NCBI GenBank assembly: GCA_002104905.1
Contig: MCFE01000038.1
Span: 140,215-204,214, forward strand
DNA from: Basidiobolus meristosporus CBS 931.73
Lineage: Eukaryota > Basidiobolomycota > Basidiobolomycetes > Basidiobolales > Basidiobolaceae
Direction: 5' to 3'
DNA: 64,000 nucleotides
A program made the position numbers and the translations under genes. Each line of letters starts with the position of its first letter. Position 1 is the stretch's first letter. Below, one piece after another: positions 38,411 to 48,759 of this stretch. The notes beneath the pieces were generated by a model. That model had not been told where the DNA came from and searched no databases. It was given only the letters and a program-made list of their open reading frames with translations.

Positions 38411-39100
38411 TGCTTAGGGTTAGGAAGAGTCCTGACATAATGCATCTATGTTTAGGAATCCGGGCAATGCCCGTAAATACCAAGGCGTTAGCCACTTGTA
38501 CAGGAAACAACTTGTAGAAAATGAAGTCAACTTTACATTCATACCTTTAATTTATGACTTACCATGGCTATTTCAGACCTCTCAGCATCAATTCACTTGC
38601 CAGACAGATACAAGGCAGCACTATGCAACAATCCACTCAATAATCAGTCGAGCAGGAAAAATTATACTGATATGAACGCCACTGTGCGCTAGCGGCCCCT
38701 CGTTTGATAAATCGCCGTTGGCATATGGGACGGCGAAGGCAAAGATTAATGGATATTGGTGTCCTCAGAGGACAGATATGTGGTCCATGAAAGGGGTCGT
38801 GCCAGTTTTTGCTATCTGTTGTGATGCTCCTGGACCATCAATTGCGATTTCGCTGCAGAATAAACTGATATCAATACGAAACAAACCAAGTGGCCCCATT
38901 CCATGTATGGACACATAGACGATTGTGTAGAGTTATATTATCAAGTTGATAGCTATACATATATATGTCATTGGATAGAAACGATAGGCAAATATCTGGT
39001 ATTATGGTACATAAGTTCAGACGTCAAAAAAGCAGGCTATATAGGCTTGAATCAAAAAGTAGGTAAACTAGTGTGCTATGAGGGATATGTAGGTTAAGGT
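38411..39100. other. Spacer
   Basis: 3' flank of the forkhead gene and of the convergent small gene. Nothing recognised. Confidence 0.4.
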
Positions 39101-39358
39101 TCAGAGAACAATCTCACTTCTCTCATCATCTTCATAATGATGCGGAAAAGAGATATAATCTGAAGCGAAAGGATCACAAGATTTACGACGGAGTGGAGGG
39201 CTTCGTAATATATCGGCCACAGAAAACGGATTCCAAGACTCTTTAGGCACTAGAGTTGCTTGAACATTGACCGTGGTGGTGTGGTTGGTGGACTGGTGAG
39301 ATTTTAATGGAACTTTCTTTTGGGGTTTTTGTTGTGGTTCAATTTGAAAACAAGCCAT
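39101..39358 (-). CDS. Small hypothetical protein (85 aa)
   Basis: A short frame from the first ATG. The product is Gln/Lys/Pro-rich at the N terminus, then contains ESWNPFSVADILRSPPLRRK and an acidic C terminus. The ordered-looking middle segment with basic and Ser-Pro residues suggests a real regulatory peptide or phosphorylation target. I do not recognise a family. A TATA-like TATAAATA occurs on the minus strand near 39458-39465, 100 bp upstream. Confidence 0.4.
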   Translation of the reverse strand: MACFQIEPQQKPQKKVPLKSHQSTNHTTTVNVQATLVPKESWNPFSVADILRSPPLRRKSCDPFASDYISFPHHYEDDERSEIVL

Positions 39359-40032
39359 CAACAAGGTTAGACTTTATTGGGTTTATGAAGAGTTGGGTTA
39401 GAGTTAGGCTTTAGGGTGATACGCAATTTAGTGAGATAGCTTCACAGGCCACAGCCCCTATTTATACCCGGAATTTACAAGCACGTAGGACCTCTCCAGG
39501 AATGCCACATTCTTTGGTAAATGTTGACACAGCTACATCTCGTCATTCACGTGGTTACCCACCCATTATTAGCAGGTATTCGAATGCTCCTGGATAATAC
39601 GTTTAGATGGATATATGTAGTTCTAGTGATTATATAATGTGTGCCATTGCGGGTCCGCTAAAAACAGTGCTCTGTAGTACGCTACACCATTTCCTGCACT
39701 TCATTCAACGATTATAGAATGTTGCAGGGCCTCTCCAATTCGATTGGTGGCTAGTTCCTTATTGAAGCTGACCATTGATCAATCAATCTGATCGATCTAG
39801 TCATGGGTGTCGCAGTTCGACATCAGATTTAGAAGTCTCTAGGATGTGACAACATGCCCCACATCACCACCACATTGGACTAGTGCTTGACACCCGCCAT
39901 GCTATTTAGATATACATTGGCTGTAGTTTATAAACATTTATTACGGACATATATTACAAACTGATCGATCGCAGTTGTATTCTATCTGAAATGTAAAGCC
40001 GAAACCTCACATACGCGCCATGTAGTGGCTCT
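39359..40032. other. Spacer
   Basis: Promoter side of the small gene and 3' flank of the UBZ4 gene. No feature seen beyond the possible TATA element near 39460. Confidence 0.4.
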
Positions 40033-42132
40033 CTAAATGGGGGTTTCCCGGTCAAGTACCTTTTGAAAGAAATCGGTAGTAAATGTAGCATCTGATGGCA
40101 TATCAGGGCCGCATGCCTGCAGGTTCCACCATTTCAAGTCCCTGTCCTTCTTACGGCCCGAAGGCTTGTGCGTGCTGTTGGATTTTACAAGCCATGACTC
40201 AGCCTTCAACTGCAGGTACGCGATTGCTTCGACGGGAGGTAAAATTCGAGTAGGGATTCTATCAGCATGCAGGCGTTTTCGCTTTTGCTTAGGAACGTAT
40301 ACATCCTGATGATCCTGATATAGTGAGGTGGACATGGCAAGAGCATACTGAAGATCTTCATCCGACTCTGGTTTGATTCGGCGGGGCTTGTGAAGAACAA
40401 CATTCGGTAAGGGTTGAATCACGACATCCTCCGTAAAGTCTTCATCCGCTTCTAGAAAAGCTACCTGGAATTCGCGAAGTTTTTGCGCCCTAGATGCTTC
40501 TGATACCTGTTCAATGGCTGGAGTAGGACTTTGATTGACCCAGTTCTGCTCCACACCAAGTTGATTCATTTGAATGATTAGCTGACTGTAGGTCAACTTT
40601 CGCAATTTGGCGCAGCATTTCAAATGAAGCATTCGAGCGTCTAATGTTGTCCATTTGAGAAGCCACGGATTTTGACAGCTTGGACAATTCGGGATGCTCA
40701 TGAGACAATGGATTCCTGTGTTGTACACTTCACTCGTTTTTACTGAGGTGGCATCCGTATTTGTTTCGGTGGATTTTGGCTTGGCAGGAATAATGTGATG
40801 CTTGCTATCTAAGCAGGCATTGATATGTAAGCTTTTGCGATCCTCATTCATAAAGGAAATATTCTCCTGACATATTAAACATCTCTCTACAGCGTTTGTA
40901 TCCAACAATACGGTCGAGTCGATGTCGGCCATCTTGGGTTGGACGAGTGCGTGCTGTGTGGATATATCAAGACAGTTATTTACATGATCTTCTTTGGCTT
41001 GGATGCTTTGAAAGGCAACTAAAGGGCATTGGCAGATAGGGCAGATCTCAATTGCTTGCTCTTGAATACTATGATCATTGGTAGGGCATGACGGGGCAAG
41101 AGCTTTTGCTGACTGAGCTTCTAGAGCAATTGTCGCGGGAATATCATCCATTGCATCTTGGGAAGCGATGTCCTCAGTAGCTCGAATGTCATATAATCTC
41201 TTGGAGTTTTGGCTGCACAGTTGAGGAGAGCAATGACTGTTCATCGATTCCGAGTCTATTAATGAGCTTGTATCTTCATGAAGTTCGAGCGTTGTGAGGC
41301 TCGCTGTCACTTTTCCTTCTTGGGATGTATCCTTTAACACTTCTAGATCTTGGTTGGTTTGATCGGTCCCTTTCTCGTCGCAACACCTTGCAGGCTCACC
41401 TAACTCTAAATGGAGCGGTGGTGATGTTTCTTGGCTATTCCGATCCTCCCTCAGAATTTTGATACTTGATGGCGTTACTTCCAATCGACATTTTGCTTCT
41501 TCACCGATGAAAGGCTCTTCCAAAGGAAACGCTTGAGTTGGTGGAATATCCTCCTTTTCTTCAGCTAAGAGTCGAGAAGCCAAAATGAATTGGTGCTTTG
41601 CAGGGGTTTCGTTTTGACTTAAAAATTGCTCCCATTTAGAACCTCGCTCAATTTTTTCCCGGTCATCTTTGATGGTTTCTATTTCCTCGGAGATGGGTGG
41701 AGTATTTTGGGGTTTCTGTGTCGTTTGGCTTAGCTTGATCTTATTTGTCGACCTGAGTGCCAATCTTCGGGGTTTGAAGGTTGAAATTGCCGCAGAGCCA
41801 AAGTACTTGGACACTAGTGAAGAGTTTAAACCAGAGTCAGTCTTCGACTCTACAACAGGATCACTGATTATTGGCCTTGCAGTCTGTTTCGTGCTCGAGG
41901 AGGCTGAACACCTATCGGCAGAACCAATTATAGAAAACAAAGAACTTTTTCCCCCAGACTTTCCGTTGGAATTCACTTTGATTGTCCTTCTTCGACTAGT
42001 TCCTAAATACTTTTTGTTTGAGGTGCCCCGTTCAGTCGTTCCATTTGTATTTGGAGAAGCCTTTATGGTACTCTTCTCCTTTGAGGCAGTCTTTATATTA
42101 AGATCACGGAAATCGTCGTCGTCGTCATCCAT
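40033..42132 (-). CDS. UBZ4 zinc-finger protein, possibly SLX4-like nuclease scaffold
   Basis: A single-exon gene of 699 aa beginning MDDDDDDFRDLNI. Most of it is low-complexity and charged. Three C-x2-C...H-x3-C fingers lie at about 364-387 (CPIC...HVNNC), 417-440 (CLIC...HINAC) and 483-506 (CPSC...HLKC). This is the UBZ4 type that binds ubiquitin in Rad18, SLX4 and related repair proteins. The sequence after the third finger (SDEDLQYALAMSTSL) looks like the acidic-helical stretch in SLX4 homologues. SLX4 assembles SLX1 and other structure-specific endonucleases at branched DNA. Zinc fingers are clear; the SLX4 identity is tentative because I cannot see an unambiguous SLX1-binding domain. 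Confidence 0.6.
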   Translation of the reverse strand: MDDDDDDFRDLNIKTASKEKSTIKASPNTNGTTERGTSNKKYLGTSRRRTIKVNSNGKSGGKSSLFSIIGSADRCSASSSTKQTARPIISDPVVESKTDSGLNSSLVSKYFGSAAISTFKPRRLALRSTNKIKLSQTTQKPQNTPPISEEIETIKDDREKIERGSKWEQFLSQNETPAKHQFILASRLLAEEKEDIPPTQAFPLEEPFIGEEAKCRLEVTPSSIKILREDRNSQETSPPLHLELGEPARCCDEKGTDQTNQDLEVLKDTSQEGKVTASLTTLELHEDTSSLIDSESMNSHCSPQLCSQNSKRLYDIRATEDIASQDAMDDIPATIALEAQSAKALAPSCPTNDHSIQEQAIEICPICQCPLVAFQSIQAKEDHVNNCLDISTQHALVQPKMADIDSTVLLDTNAVERCLICQENISFMNEDRKSLHINACLDSKHHIIPAKPKSTETNTDATSVKTSEVYNTGIHCLMSIPNCPSCQNPWLLKWTTLDARMLHLKCCAKLRKLTYSQLIIQMNQLGVEQNWVNQSPTPAIEQVSEASRAQKLREFQVAFLEADEDFTEDVVIQPLPNVVLHKPRRIKPESDEDLQYALAMSTSLYQDHQDVYVPKQKRKRLHADRIPTRILPPVEAIAYLQLKAESWLVKSNSTHKPSGRKKDRDLKWWNLQACGPDMPSDATFTTDFFQKVLDRETPI

Positions 42133-42460
42133 AACAAGACATTTCCGGAACACCAGGTATATTGAATAAGCCGTAGTAGGCTGACTGCAAAAGAGTGTGA
42201 AGGGGGAATATCATGTGACTTGATTCGGAACCTGGACTTGATTGGATGCCCATTATTTTGAAAATACTGATTGATTCTCTGGGACTCAATCTCTAGCAAT
42301 ATTTATTGAGGAGCCACTACGCTCTAGCCGCTCCCTTGGTGCGCGAGGAGAACATCCGATGCAATTATTATTTATTCATAGTCATTTGGCCCAAGATTAG
42401 GAAAACGATACACCAATTAATCCAACACTAGGTGATTCCAGAGCACCAAGAGAATTCACA
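42133..42460. other. Short spacer
   Basis: Promoter of the UBZ4 gene and 3' flank of the first CHAP gene, same strand. Nothing else seen. Confidence 0.4.
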
Positions 42461-42913
42461 TTAATCGTGATAAATAAATTGGGCTCCATTGATGTTGAAA
42501 TCGGCGTAGGTCTTAACATGAGGGCCTTTGTTGAAGTTGAAATTACTAGTGCTCACTGTTCCGTCATCGTTGATTTTTTCTACTACAGCGACATGTCCTT
42601 GTGATCCGGTGCCTTGGGTAAAGCTTGGTAACACGATGATCGAGGGAACTCTAGGCTCTCTAGAGACCTCCCAACCAGAATGCCTACGTGCGTTATTTGC
42701 CCACGATTCGGCATTGCCAGCCCATTCGGTGTGATATCCAGTTAGCTGGTAATATCTAGCGTCAGCCCAATCAGTGCATTGCCCATTTCCAAAGCGGAAC
42801 TCCAATGAGTATTCCCGCGCTTTTAGATTCGCGTTATCACGAATTGGTAAAGGATTAACAAAACCAACAAGAAGGACCAGAACAAATAGTGTAGTATTCC
42901 TAAGGAAAGGCAT
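42461..42913 (-). CDS. Secreted CHAP-domain protein 1 (150 aa)
   Basis: The protein starts at the Met before a hydrophobic signal peptide (FLRNTTLFVLVLLVGFV), so it should be secreted. After a short propeptide-like segment comes a CHAP (NlpC/P60-type) fold. The presumed nucleophile Cys is in NGQCTDWADARYYQL and the His in GHVAVVEK; a polar residue follows in STSNFNF. CHAP enzymes are usually amidases or endopeptidases that cut bacterial peptidoglycan. Unlike its two paralogues it lacks a long linker. A longer upstream frame is open, but a TATA box at 43010-43017 and the signal peptide fix this start. The substrate is unknown; roles against bacteria or in the fungal wall are both possible. Confidence 0.88.
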   Translation of the reverse strand: MPFLRNTTLFVLVLLVGFVNPLPIRDNANLKAREYSLEFRFGNGQCTDWADARYYQLTGYHTEWAGNAESWANNARRHSGWEVSREPRVPSIIVLPSFTQGTGSQGHVAVVEKINDDGTVSTSNFNFNKGPHVKTYADFNINGAQFIYHD

Positions 42914-44464
42914 TGTGTTGGTGGAAAGCGGGAAATTTGGAGAGATCGAATTGACTTGTACACGATGCCACAGAATTGAATGATTGAGAAACCTCGGCGT
43001 TTCCTCATGTTTATATAGAGGCCATGCACTTCCCTGTTTGTTAGAATGGAGATTACCAGGGGGCATCCAGTATGGATTGCAGATGCAAAGCGGAGGCTGC
43101 TCATGCCAACTGAAAACCCTCGTCTATGGTGAGAACACAAGCCCAAGATGCTAATATTTTATGTGCTGTAATAGAGGAATAGGGATTTAACGCAGAGTTA
43201 AGTTTCCACTGCGTCCTCCTCTTCCCCTTATTTTGCATTCATCCTGACTCGGTGAAAGTCAATACTCTTGCTGAAGTGCAGAGTTTATGCATGGGAGCAA
43301 TTGGTACCTTAAGCCATATGCAAATTTGAGATTTTTCGGTCGTTTAATTAACATGGAAGCTTTCCGGATTATCACATGCGACATATTACTCAATCCGGGC
43401 CTAGTAAGGTGTTTGACTGGAGGAGGCGCTGTTAATATCTAGCGTTGCTAAAGCCATATTCAATGTAGTCTCAACCTGGATACCACCACAGGAAAAGAAA
43501 TCAATATATAAAGGGATAGATGATACCCATATGCTTGGTATTCCGGTATAATTTCATTTGAGTACCTGGGGCTGGTAAGAAATGAAAACTCAAGACGCAA
43601 TCCTCTACATTTGTAAACATGGCGTTTAGATAGATCCTGAGGGCTCCTTACTTTGAGGATGTATAGACAACCTCCTTACAAGTAATACATCAATTTACAT
43701 GGTGCCACTATGCAGCGAGATAAATATTTCCTTTACCATTCAGTTGATAGCCTATTCCCAACCAACATGTAACACTTCCGAACTCATCTAGCTACAAGTG
43801 GTGTATCGGCTTTGTTTTATCCAAGAATATAGGGAAACACTGTTACACTCCACCTTCGGCCAATGTAAAAGGAGTAAGTGTTGCGGCAATAAACAATTCG
43901 GCTTACCCAATATGCTGTACGCCCATAACTAGCCTCGGTCCAACTACAAGGTTTACTATGAAGTTGCTAATCACTGCATATCTCTAATGATTCCTCTTGT
44001 CTATGGTGTTCGCCTCACTTCTGTTACTTTCCCATCCATTGAAGGGCCAGCGGTATGCAGACTTGTGATGGCTCTGCTTGAATACTATCTTCGGATTGCA
44101 TCTCGTCAATGATGCGATACACTCAACTGCTGTGCGCACTACAAGAATTAATACTTCAATGGGTTTATTTAATGTAGCGAGATGATTCGGAGACATCCCC
44201 AGGAGTACATAGCCTATTCAAAGTATTCTATTGACCTAGATTAATATATATACGTTATATATGTAAGCAAGCCAAGAACAGAACCCACTGTGTTTATCTT
44301 CTCACAGTTTGCCGAAGTTGCTGATGGATACATACCAGATCGCCACAGCTTTAACTATGCAAGCATCAAAATTTAACAACAAGGGTAGGGGAGGTAAGCA
44401 GCGTTCTTCAGCTCCGGAGGATTGATGCCCGAATTTTCAAGAGGTGGGAATGGGTTCTAAGTAA
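42914..44464. other. Spacer between CHAP 1 and Myb gene
   Basis: Apart from the CHAP 1 promoter nothing is recognised. Frames such as 44196-43984 are short and without domains. Confidence 0.4.
43010..43017 (-). promoter_or_regulatory. TATA box of CHAP gene 1
   Basis: TATATAAA on the minus strand, 97 bp upstream of the ATG at 42913. The other two CHAP genes have similar elements. Confidence 0.5.
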
Positions 44465-45118
44465 TTACAATGAATTGCCCTGCTGGGCCTTTTGTTTCTG
44501 TCCATTCTTCCACTCGGCTGCCTCGGTCTTTAAAGCTAGCCACCTGTTTTGACAACACTCGGGGGTTTTGCCTTTTACCAATTTAGAAACCTCCTCCCAA
44601 TTATCAAACCCGATGCTTTGTATCGCGTTGAGAAGAGTGTCATCTAATTTATGTGTCCACACATTCCAACGAGGGTCTGTTCGCAATCCTTGCAAGTACT
44701 TGGACTTCAGCTGTGCGCAAGAGCGGGTTTGGAAACCTTCTTTTTGGATGACGGTCCACACGAAACCGTGTTTTAGAACCAGTTTGTGAAGTAGTTTTTC
44801 GTCATCTTCAGTCCATACTTGTGAAGCAGCATATCCCTTGGATTTCATTAACCGTTGTAAGTTTATCTCCGGTTTCAATTTGACCAGGTAGTGGTAGCGT
44901 AGAGTTTGAAGCTGGCGACCAGGAAAACTTCTGGCGATGTAGGACCACTTCTCGCCATATTCATCAACAAGCCGAATCAACCGCTCGTTCTCCTCTGGTG
45001 TCCAATTTAAGATTCGTAGCGTCGAAGTAGTGGAGAATTGGTTTGACCTAGATCTCGTTAAAGCATAGCGAGCAAGTGGGTTGAGTTTACAAGTCAGGCG
45101 GGATTTTAACCAAGACAT
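44465..45118 (-). CDS. Three-repeat Myb/SANT protein with mitochondrial-like presequence
   Basis: A single exon of 217 aa. Three Myb/SANT repeats follow one another: about 38-85 (NWTPEENERLIRLVDEYGEK, then WSYIARSFPGR), 96-145 (VWTEDDEKLLHKLVLKHG) and 150-200 (WTHKLDDTLLNAIQSIGFDN, then WEEVSKLV). Each keeps the spaced Trp or aromatic core. The first 36 residues contain Arg and Lys but no acidic residue and end in RSNQFSTTST, which looks like a mitochondrial presequence with cleavage near Phe-Ser. It could therefore bind mitochondrial DNA instead of acting in the nucleus; this is inference. The start is the first ATG, needed to include the presequence. Confidence 0.85.
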   Translation of the reverse strand: MSWLKSRLTCKLNPLARYALTRSRSNQFSTTSTLRILNWTPEENERLIRLVDEYGEKWSYIARSFPGRQLQTLRYHYLVKLKPEINLQRLMKSKGYAASQVWTEDDEKLLHKLVLKHGFVWTVIQKEGFQTRSCAQLKSKYLQGLRTDPRWNVWTHKLDDTLLNAIQSIGFDNWEEVSKLVKGKTPECCQNRWLALKTEAAEWKNGQKQKAQQGNSL

Positions 45119-46521
45119 GCTCAGTTAGATTTTATGGCTCCCTGCGAAGGATATTTGAGAAGGACGCAGAAGAAACTCCAATAAAGGTATCGGAAATCGA
45201 AGATCACAGATCAATTTGCTACATCATCATTTGTATGAGTGATATTTCGTAACTAAGCCTAATCCCCATCCTAACCAACATGATTAGCGTTTCAATAGGT
45301 CTATTTAACGAAGGATCATGGATTGGACTGCGTTATTTTGGCTATACAACTTGCTCTCCTGCGACCATCTTGAGACAACCATATTGGCGGACAACTAAAT
45401 ATTTGCTCAGTATCGGTACCTGAGAATTGGGGAAATTTGCCAACACATTTGAGATATGAATGGCCGAATCAGAGGTTTGAGGGTGCAACACTTAGCTTTG
45501 GCCAGCGTATCACTCAGCCGACGGTGTAGGCCATTCTTGGCATGCTGGTACCATGACTTTTCCTGTCCGAGTTAGATAACACCGCGAAGGACTACATATG
45601 GCCCAGGTGAAGATAAAGGTACAGGTACAGGTGGGAGTACTCTGCCAATGGCTGGACGCGAATGACATCTGAATAACATCAACTCCAATCCAGTGATTCA
45701 TTCGGATATGACCAGTAATTGATTAGATGAACAGGTCTTGGTTCGTAAGGTGATACTGAAACTCCTTGATCTCTGTTTGTAACTCAATGGTTCGCCCTCC
45801 TGATTTAGGACATCAACCGCGAGGGGTTTATGCTCGTTGACGGATTGAATTCAAAGGGTGGAAGGAGCCAGGATTGGATTTAATTTCAAGACTGGCTCTC
45901 AATCGCGGCACCAGTTGAACTTGCAGCACACCCGTGGTACGGATATTCAATACTTCATTGAATTGATTTGATTGTAGTAATTAAGGTTCCTGCGCACGGG
46001 TAATATTAGCCCAACGGGATTCTAATCATATGCCCCATACTCCGATTGAGATGATCGGGATCTCCGTGGAAATGATTCAATCAATTTGAGCGCAATATGG
46101 AGGTCAGGCCCCAAAGGGCAGTTGAGAGATTCTGATTGATTGCAATGATGCTCTGGTCCAGTCAAGGATGCCATGATGTATTACCAGTTTAGTGGTTTCG
46201 AAAGATTCCTTTGAAATTTGGGAAATGCAAATGATTGTTCGAAACGAGGGTCTTCAGCTGCAAGCTAATATCGAAATCCCAGGCCGTGATTTGACAATCG
46301 CGGAATCTTCGTACGAGAAAAAGATCCCACACCAAGAGAATGAAGGGCTCAACAATACGGGTAACGCTCCTGAAAAGGAAGCTTCCGATGTCGCTCAGTG
46401 GCACTATGTTCTTCATTGAACTGCTATAAAATCCCCAGGTCGATGAATCACTACTGTATATTCCGATCTCCCTTGATCATCCCGCTCGTTAAGAAACTTT
46501 CAGGAAAAGTTGTCCCTTAAA
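45119..46521. other. Divergent spacer (Myb / CHAP 2)
   Basis: No gene seen. A TATAAAA element lies at 46425-46431 before CHAP gene 2. Confidence 0.4.
46425..46431 (+). promoter_or_regulatory. TATA box of CHAP gene 2
   Basis: TATAAAA, 97 bp before ATG 46522, the same distance as in CHAP gene 1. Confidence 0.5.
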
Positions 46522-47493
46522 ATGCATTATTTCTCTCGGTATCTCGTAGTGGCTCTTTGCCTTGGCCTTGCTGTGCAAGCCACCCCAGTAATGGTAAGCG
46601 CCAGCGTCGACGCTAGGTCTTTCCATCCTGAGGCCGCAGGTAGCCCAGGTATTTTTCGCCGCGATAGGCATTCTAGTGGTCATGGAAGAGGTGGTCGAGG
46701 AGACTCTGGTCACAGCATGAAGTCGAGTGATGGTCAGAGCTATGGCGATACGCCTGGCCATAGAATGAAATCAAGTGATGGCCAGAGTTATGGCAATACA
46801 TCTGGTTATGGCCATCGTTCTAGGCCCAGCAAGTATGGCGGTGACATGGGCCGTTCTCATGACGTTGGTAAACACAGAAAGCATAAGGGGAAAAAAGGTC
46901 ACTCGGACGATGGTGGATACGATGGTGGATACGATGGTGGATACGATGGCGGATACGATAGTGGCAATAGCGATTCAAGTGATGATGGCCAGGATGATAA
47001 TGGTGATTCGTATGGTAACTCTGATTCGGGAGACGACACTGACTCCGGTAACACCAGCACACCCACAGATAGCACCGGCGATCAAACCACAAGTGGTAGC
47101 ACCCAGAATAGCACCGATACTAGCACGAGTGCAGGCACAGGAAAGCTTGAATTCCGCTTCCATAATGGTCAATGTACTGATTGGGCAGATGCTCGCTATG
47201 CTCAACTCACTGGACACCATATCAGCTGGTCTGGAGACGCCCGGACTTGGGCAAGTAAGGCACGAAGTGCCAAAGGATGGACGGTCTCAGCTACCCCTAA
47301 GCAGCCTAGTATCATCGTCTTACAGCCAGGGGTTCAAGGTGCTGGCGGTCCAGGTCACGTTGCGGTGGTAGAGAAAATACTTTCCTCAACCACGGTCTCG
47401 ACCAGCAACTACAATTTCAACGGCGGACCATATATCAAGAAAACCGCCACCTTCAAGACAGGAAATGGAGTTGACTTCCTCTGGTATGGCTAG
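46522..47493 (+). CDS. Secreted CHAP-domain protein 2 with low-complexity linker (323 aa)
   Basis: A signal peptide (YLVVALCLGLAVQA, about 8-21) is followed by about 190 residues rich in Gly, Ser, Asp, His and Tyr, then a C-terminal CHAP domain from about 210. The linker contains two copies of MKSSDGQSYG(D/N)T and a GYDG repeat, and ends in an Asp/Ser/Thr-rich stretch likely to be O-glycosylated. The CHAP core carries NGQCTDWADARYAQLTGHH with the presumed catalytic Cys, and GHVAVVEK with the His. It is more similar to CHAP 3 than to CHAP 1 in this core. By family it is a cysteine amidase/peptidase; a wall-bound or secreted role is inferred. Confidence 0.9.
   Translation: MHYFSRYLVVALCLGLAVQATPVMVSASVDARSFHPEAAGSPGIFRRDRHSSGHGRGGRGDSGHSMKSSDGQSYGDTPGHRMKSSDGQSYGNTSGYGHRSRPSKYGGDMGRSHDVGKHRKHKGKKGHSDDGGYDGGYDGGYDGGYDSGNSDSSDDGQDDNGDSYGNSDSGDDTDSGNTSTPTDSTGDQTTSGSTQNSTDTSTSAGTGKLEFRFHNGQCTDWADARYAQLTGHHISWSGDARTWASKARSAKGWTVSATPKQPSIIVLQPGVQGAGGPGHVAVVEKILSSTTVSTSNYNFNGGPYIKKTATFKTGNGVDFLWYG
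46909..46956 (+). repeat. Four 12-bp tandem repeats inside CHAP gene 2
   Basis: Four consecutive units of GATGGTGGATAC (the last with one change) encode DGGY repeats. In-frame length changes here would alter linker length without disrupting the gene. Confidence 0.85.
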
Positions 47494-48135
47494 GATGCTT
47501 AGAACCCCTCGGTTTCCGCCCTGGATATATATGAAATTTGCTGATATGAATTGATCAAACATTCCAAATCAACTCGGACACTGGCAGTCTAATTTTGCCT
47601 TGGTTAATGGAATTGGTGCAGAAATAATAAAACTCCATCACTGAAACTAATACTTCAGTTGCCAGGCCCGTTGAATATAACAGACCAAAAGAAATGCATA
47701 CCGGATCCATAGTACCGTACAAAAGATTACAAGATGTTGATGGTAACCAGACGGCTGTGGGACTGAGTTATTGTCAATGAGGCAATTAGCATTAATATTA
47801 ATGAGTAGGATTCATTACCCTGTCATACGTACAAATTCACTAGCAGATGATGTGCAGAGCGATATTCATCCAAAACTAGAAATAATTCAACTCAAAGAAG
47901 AATATCCAGGGAAGTCCACCCGACCCTTATGCAAGCACTAACCTTTCAGAATCTTGGAAATCACTCAGGTTGTGATTCAGCCCAATCTCGAGGGTAATGA
48001 ACTCCCTAGACTACGACCGGGCGGTGAGGTACAAATTAAATACAGATGGGCTTCATTCGAGAGGTAACACGAAGATCTATATAAACACCGCATTCACCAT
48101 CACCAAGCACAAACTAACTTTCTGGCAAAGTGGCG
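47494..48135. other. Spacer between CHAP 2 and CHAP 3
   Basis: No ORF. The TATA box of CHAP 3 lies at 48078-48085. Confidence 0.45.
48078..48085 (+). promoter_or_regulatory. TATA box of CHAP gene 3
   Basis: TATATAAA, 51 bp before ATG 48136. Confidence 0.5.
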
Positions 48136-48759
48136 ATGAATCCAACCTTCTTTTTGTGCACTCTAGCAGTCATCATATCCAGTTGTCTGATCCAGGCAAC
48201 ACTCTCAACCAATCCTCATCCTAACGATTTGCAGCCACGATACTACTATTCCTACAAGTATTCTTGGAGCTCTAATGGAGGAGACAGCGGTGGAAATGAT
48301 GACTCAAAGAGCAGGTCAAGGAGCACTCAGTATAAAAACAACAATAATAGGCATGGCAAACCAGGATCCTCCAAAAACAATGGTTATTCAGGGACCCAAG
48401 ACAAGGGAAGGCTCGTCTTTCAATTTGACAATGGGCAGTGTACCGATTGGGCCGATGCGCGTTACGCTCAACTTACTGGACATCATGTCAGCTGGTCCGG
48501 AGACGCCCGAACTTGGGCAAACAAGGCGCGAAATACTCCAGGGTGGTCAGTGTCTACCAGACCTATCAAGCCAAGCATCATCGTTTTGCAACCCGGTGTT
48601 CAGGGTGCTGGTGGTGCTGGCCATGTCGCAGTAGTTGAAAGCATCAAATCAAACGGAGAGGTGTACACAAGCAATTACAATTATAATGGTGGCCCGTATG
48701 TCAAAACATACACAACTTTTGAATCAGGATATGGCATTAGCTACATTTGGTATAAGTGA
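48136..48759 (+). CDS. Secreted CHAP-domain protein 3 (207 aa)
   Basis: It has an N-terminal signal peptide (FFLCTLAVIISSCLIQA), then about 65 residues rich in Tyr, Ser, Gly and Asn, and a CHAP domain from about residue 92. The core keeps NGQCTDWADARYAQLTGHH (Cys) and GHVAVVES (His), and ends SYIWYK. It is in tandem with CHAP 2, 640 bp downstream on the same strand, and the two domains are nearly identical over long runs. This indicates recent duplication; the linkers have diverged or been exchanged. The start is the first ATG after a GTG in the same frame. Confidence 0.9.
   Translation: MNPTFFLCTLAVIISSCLIQATLSTNPHPNDLQPRYYYSYKYSWSSNGGDSGGNDDSKSRSRSTQYKNNNNRHGKPGSSKNNGYSGTQDKGRLVFQFDNGQCTDWADARYAQLTGHHVSWSGDARTWANKARNTPGWSVSTRPIKPSIIVLQPGVQGAGGAGHVAVVESIKSNGEVYTSNYNYNGGPYVKTYTTFESGYGISYIWYK

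Noticed and set aside
46775-47371. 198-codon frame overlapping CHAP 2
   Set aside because: A shadow of the repetitive CHAP 2 linker in another frame; Met/Val-rich and without a domain.
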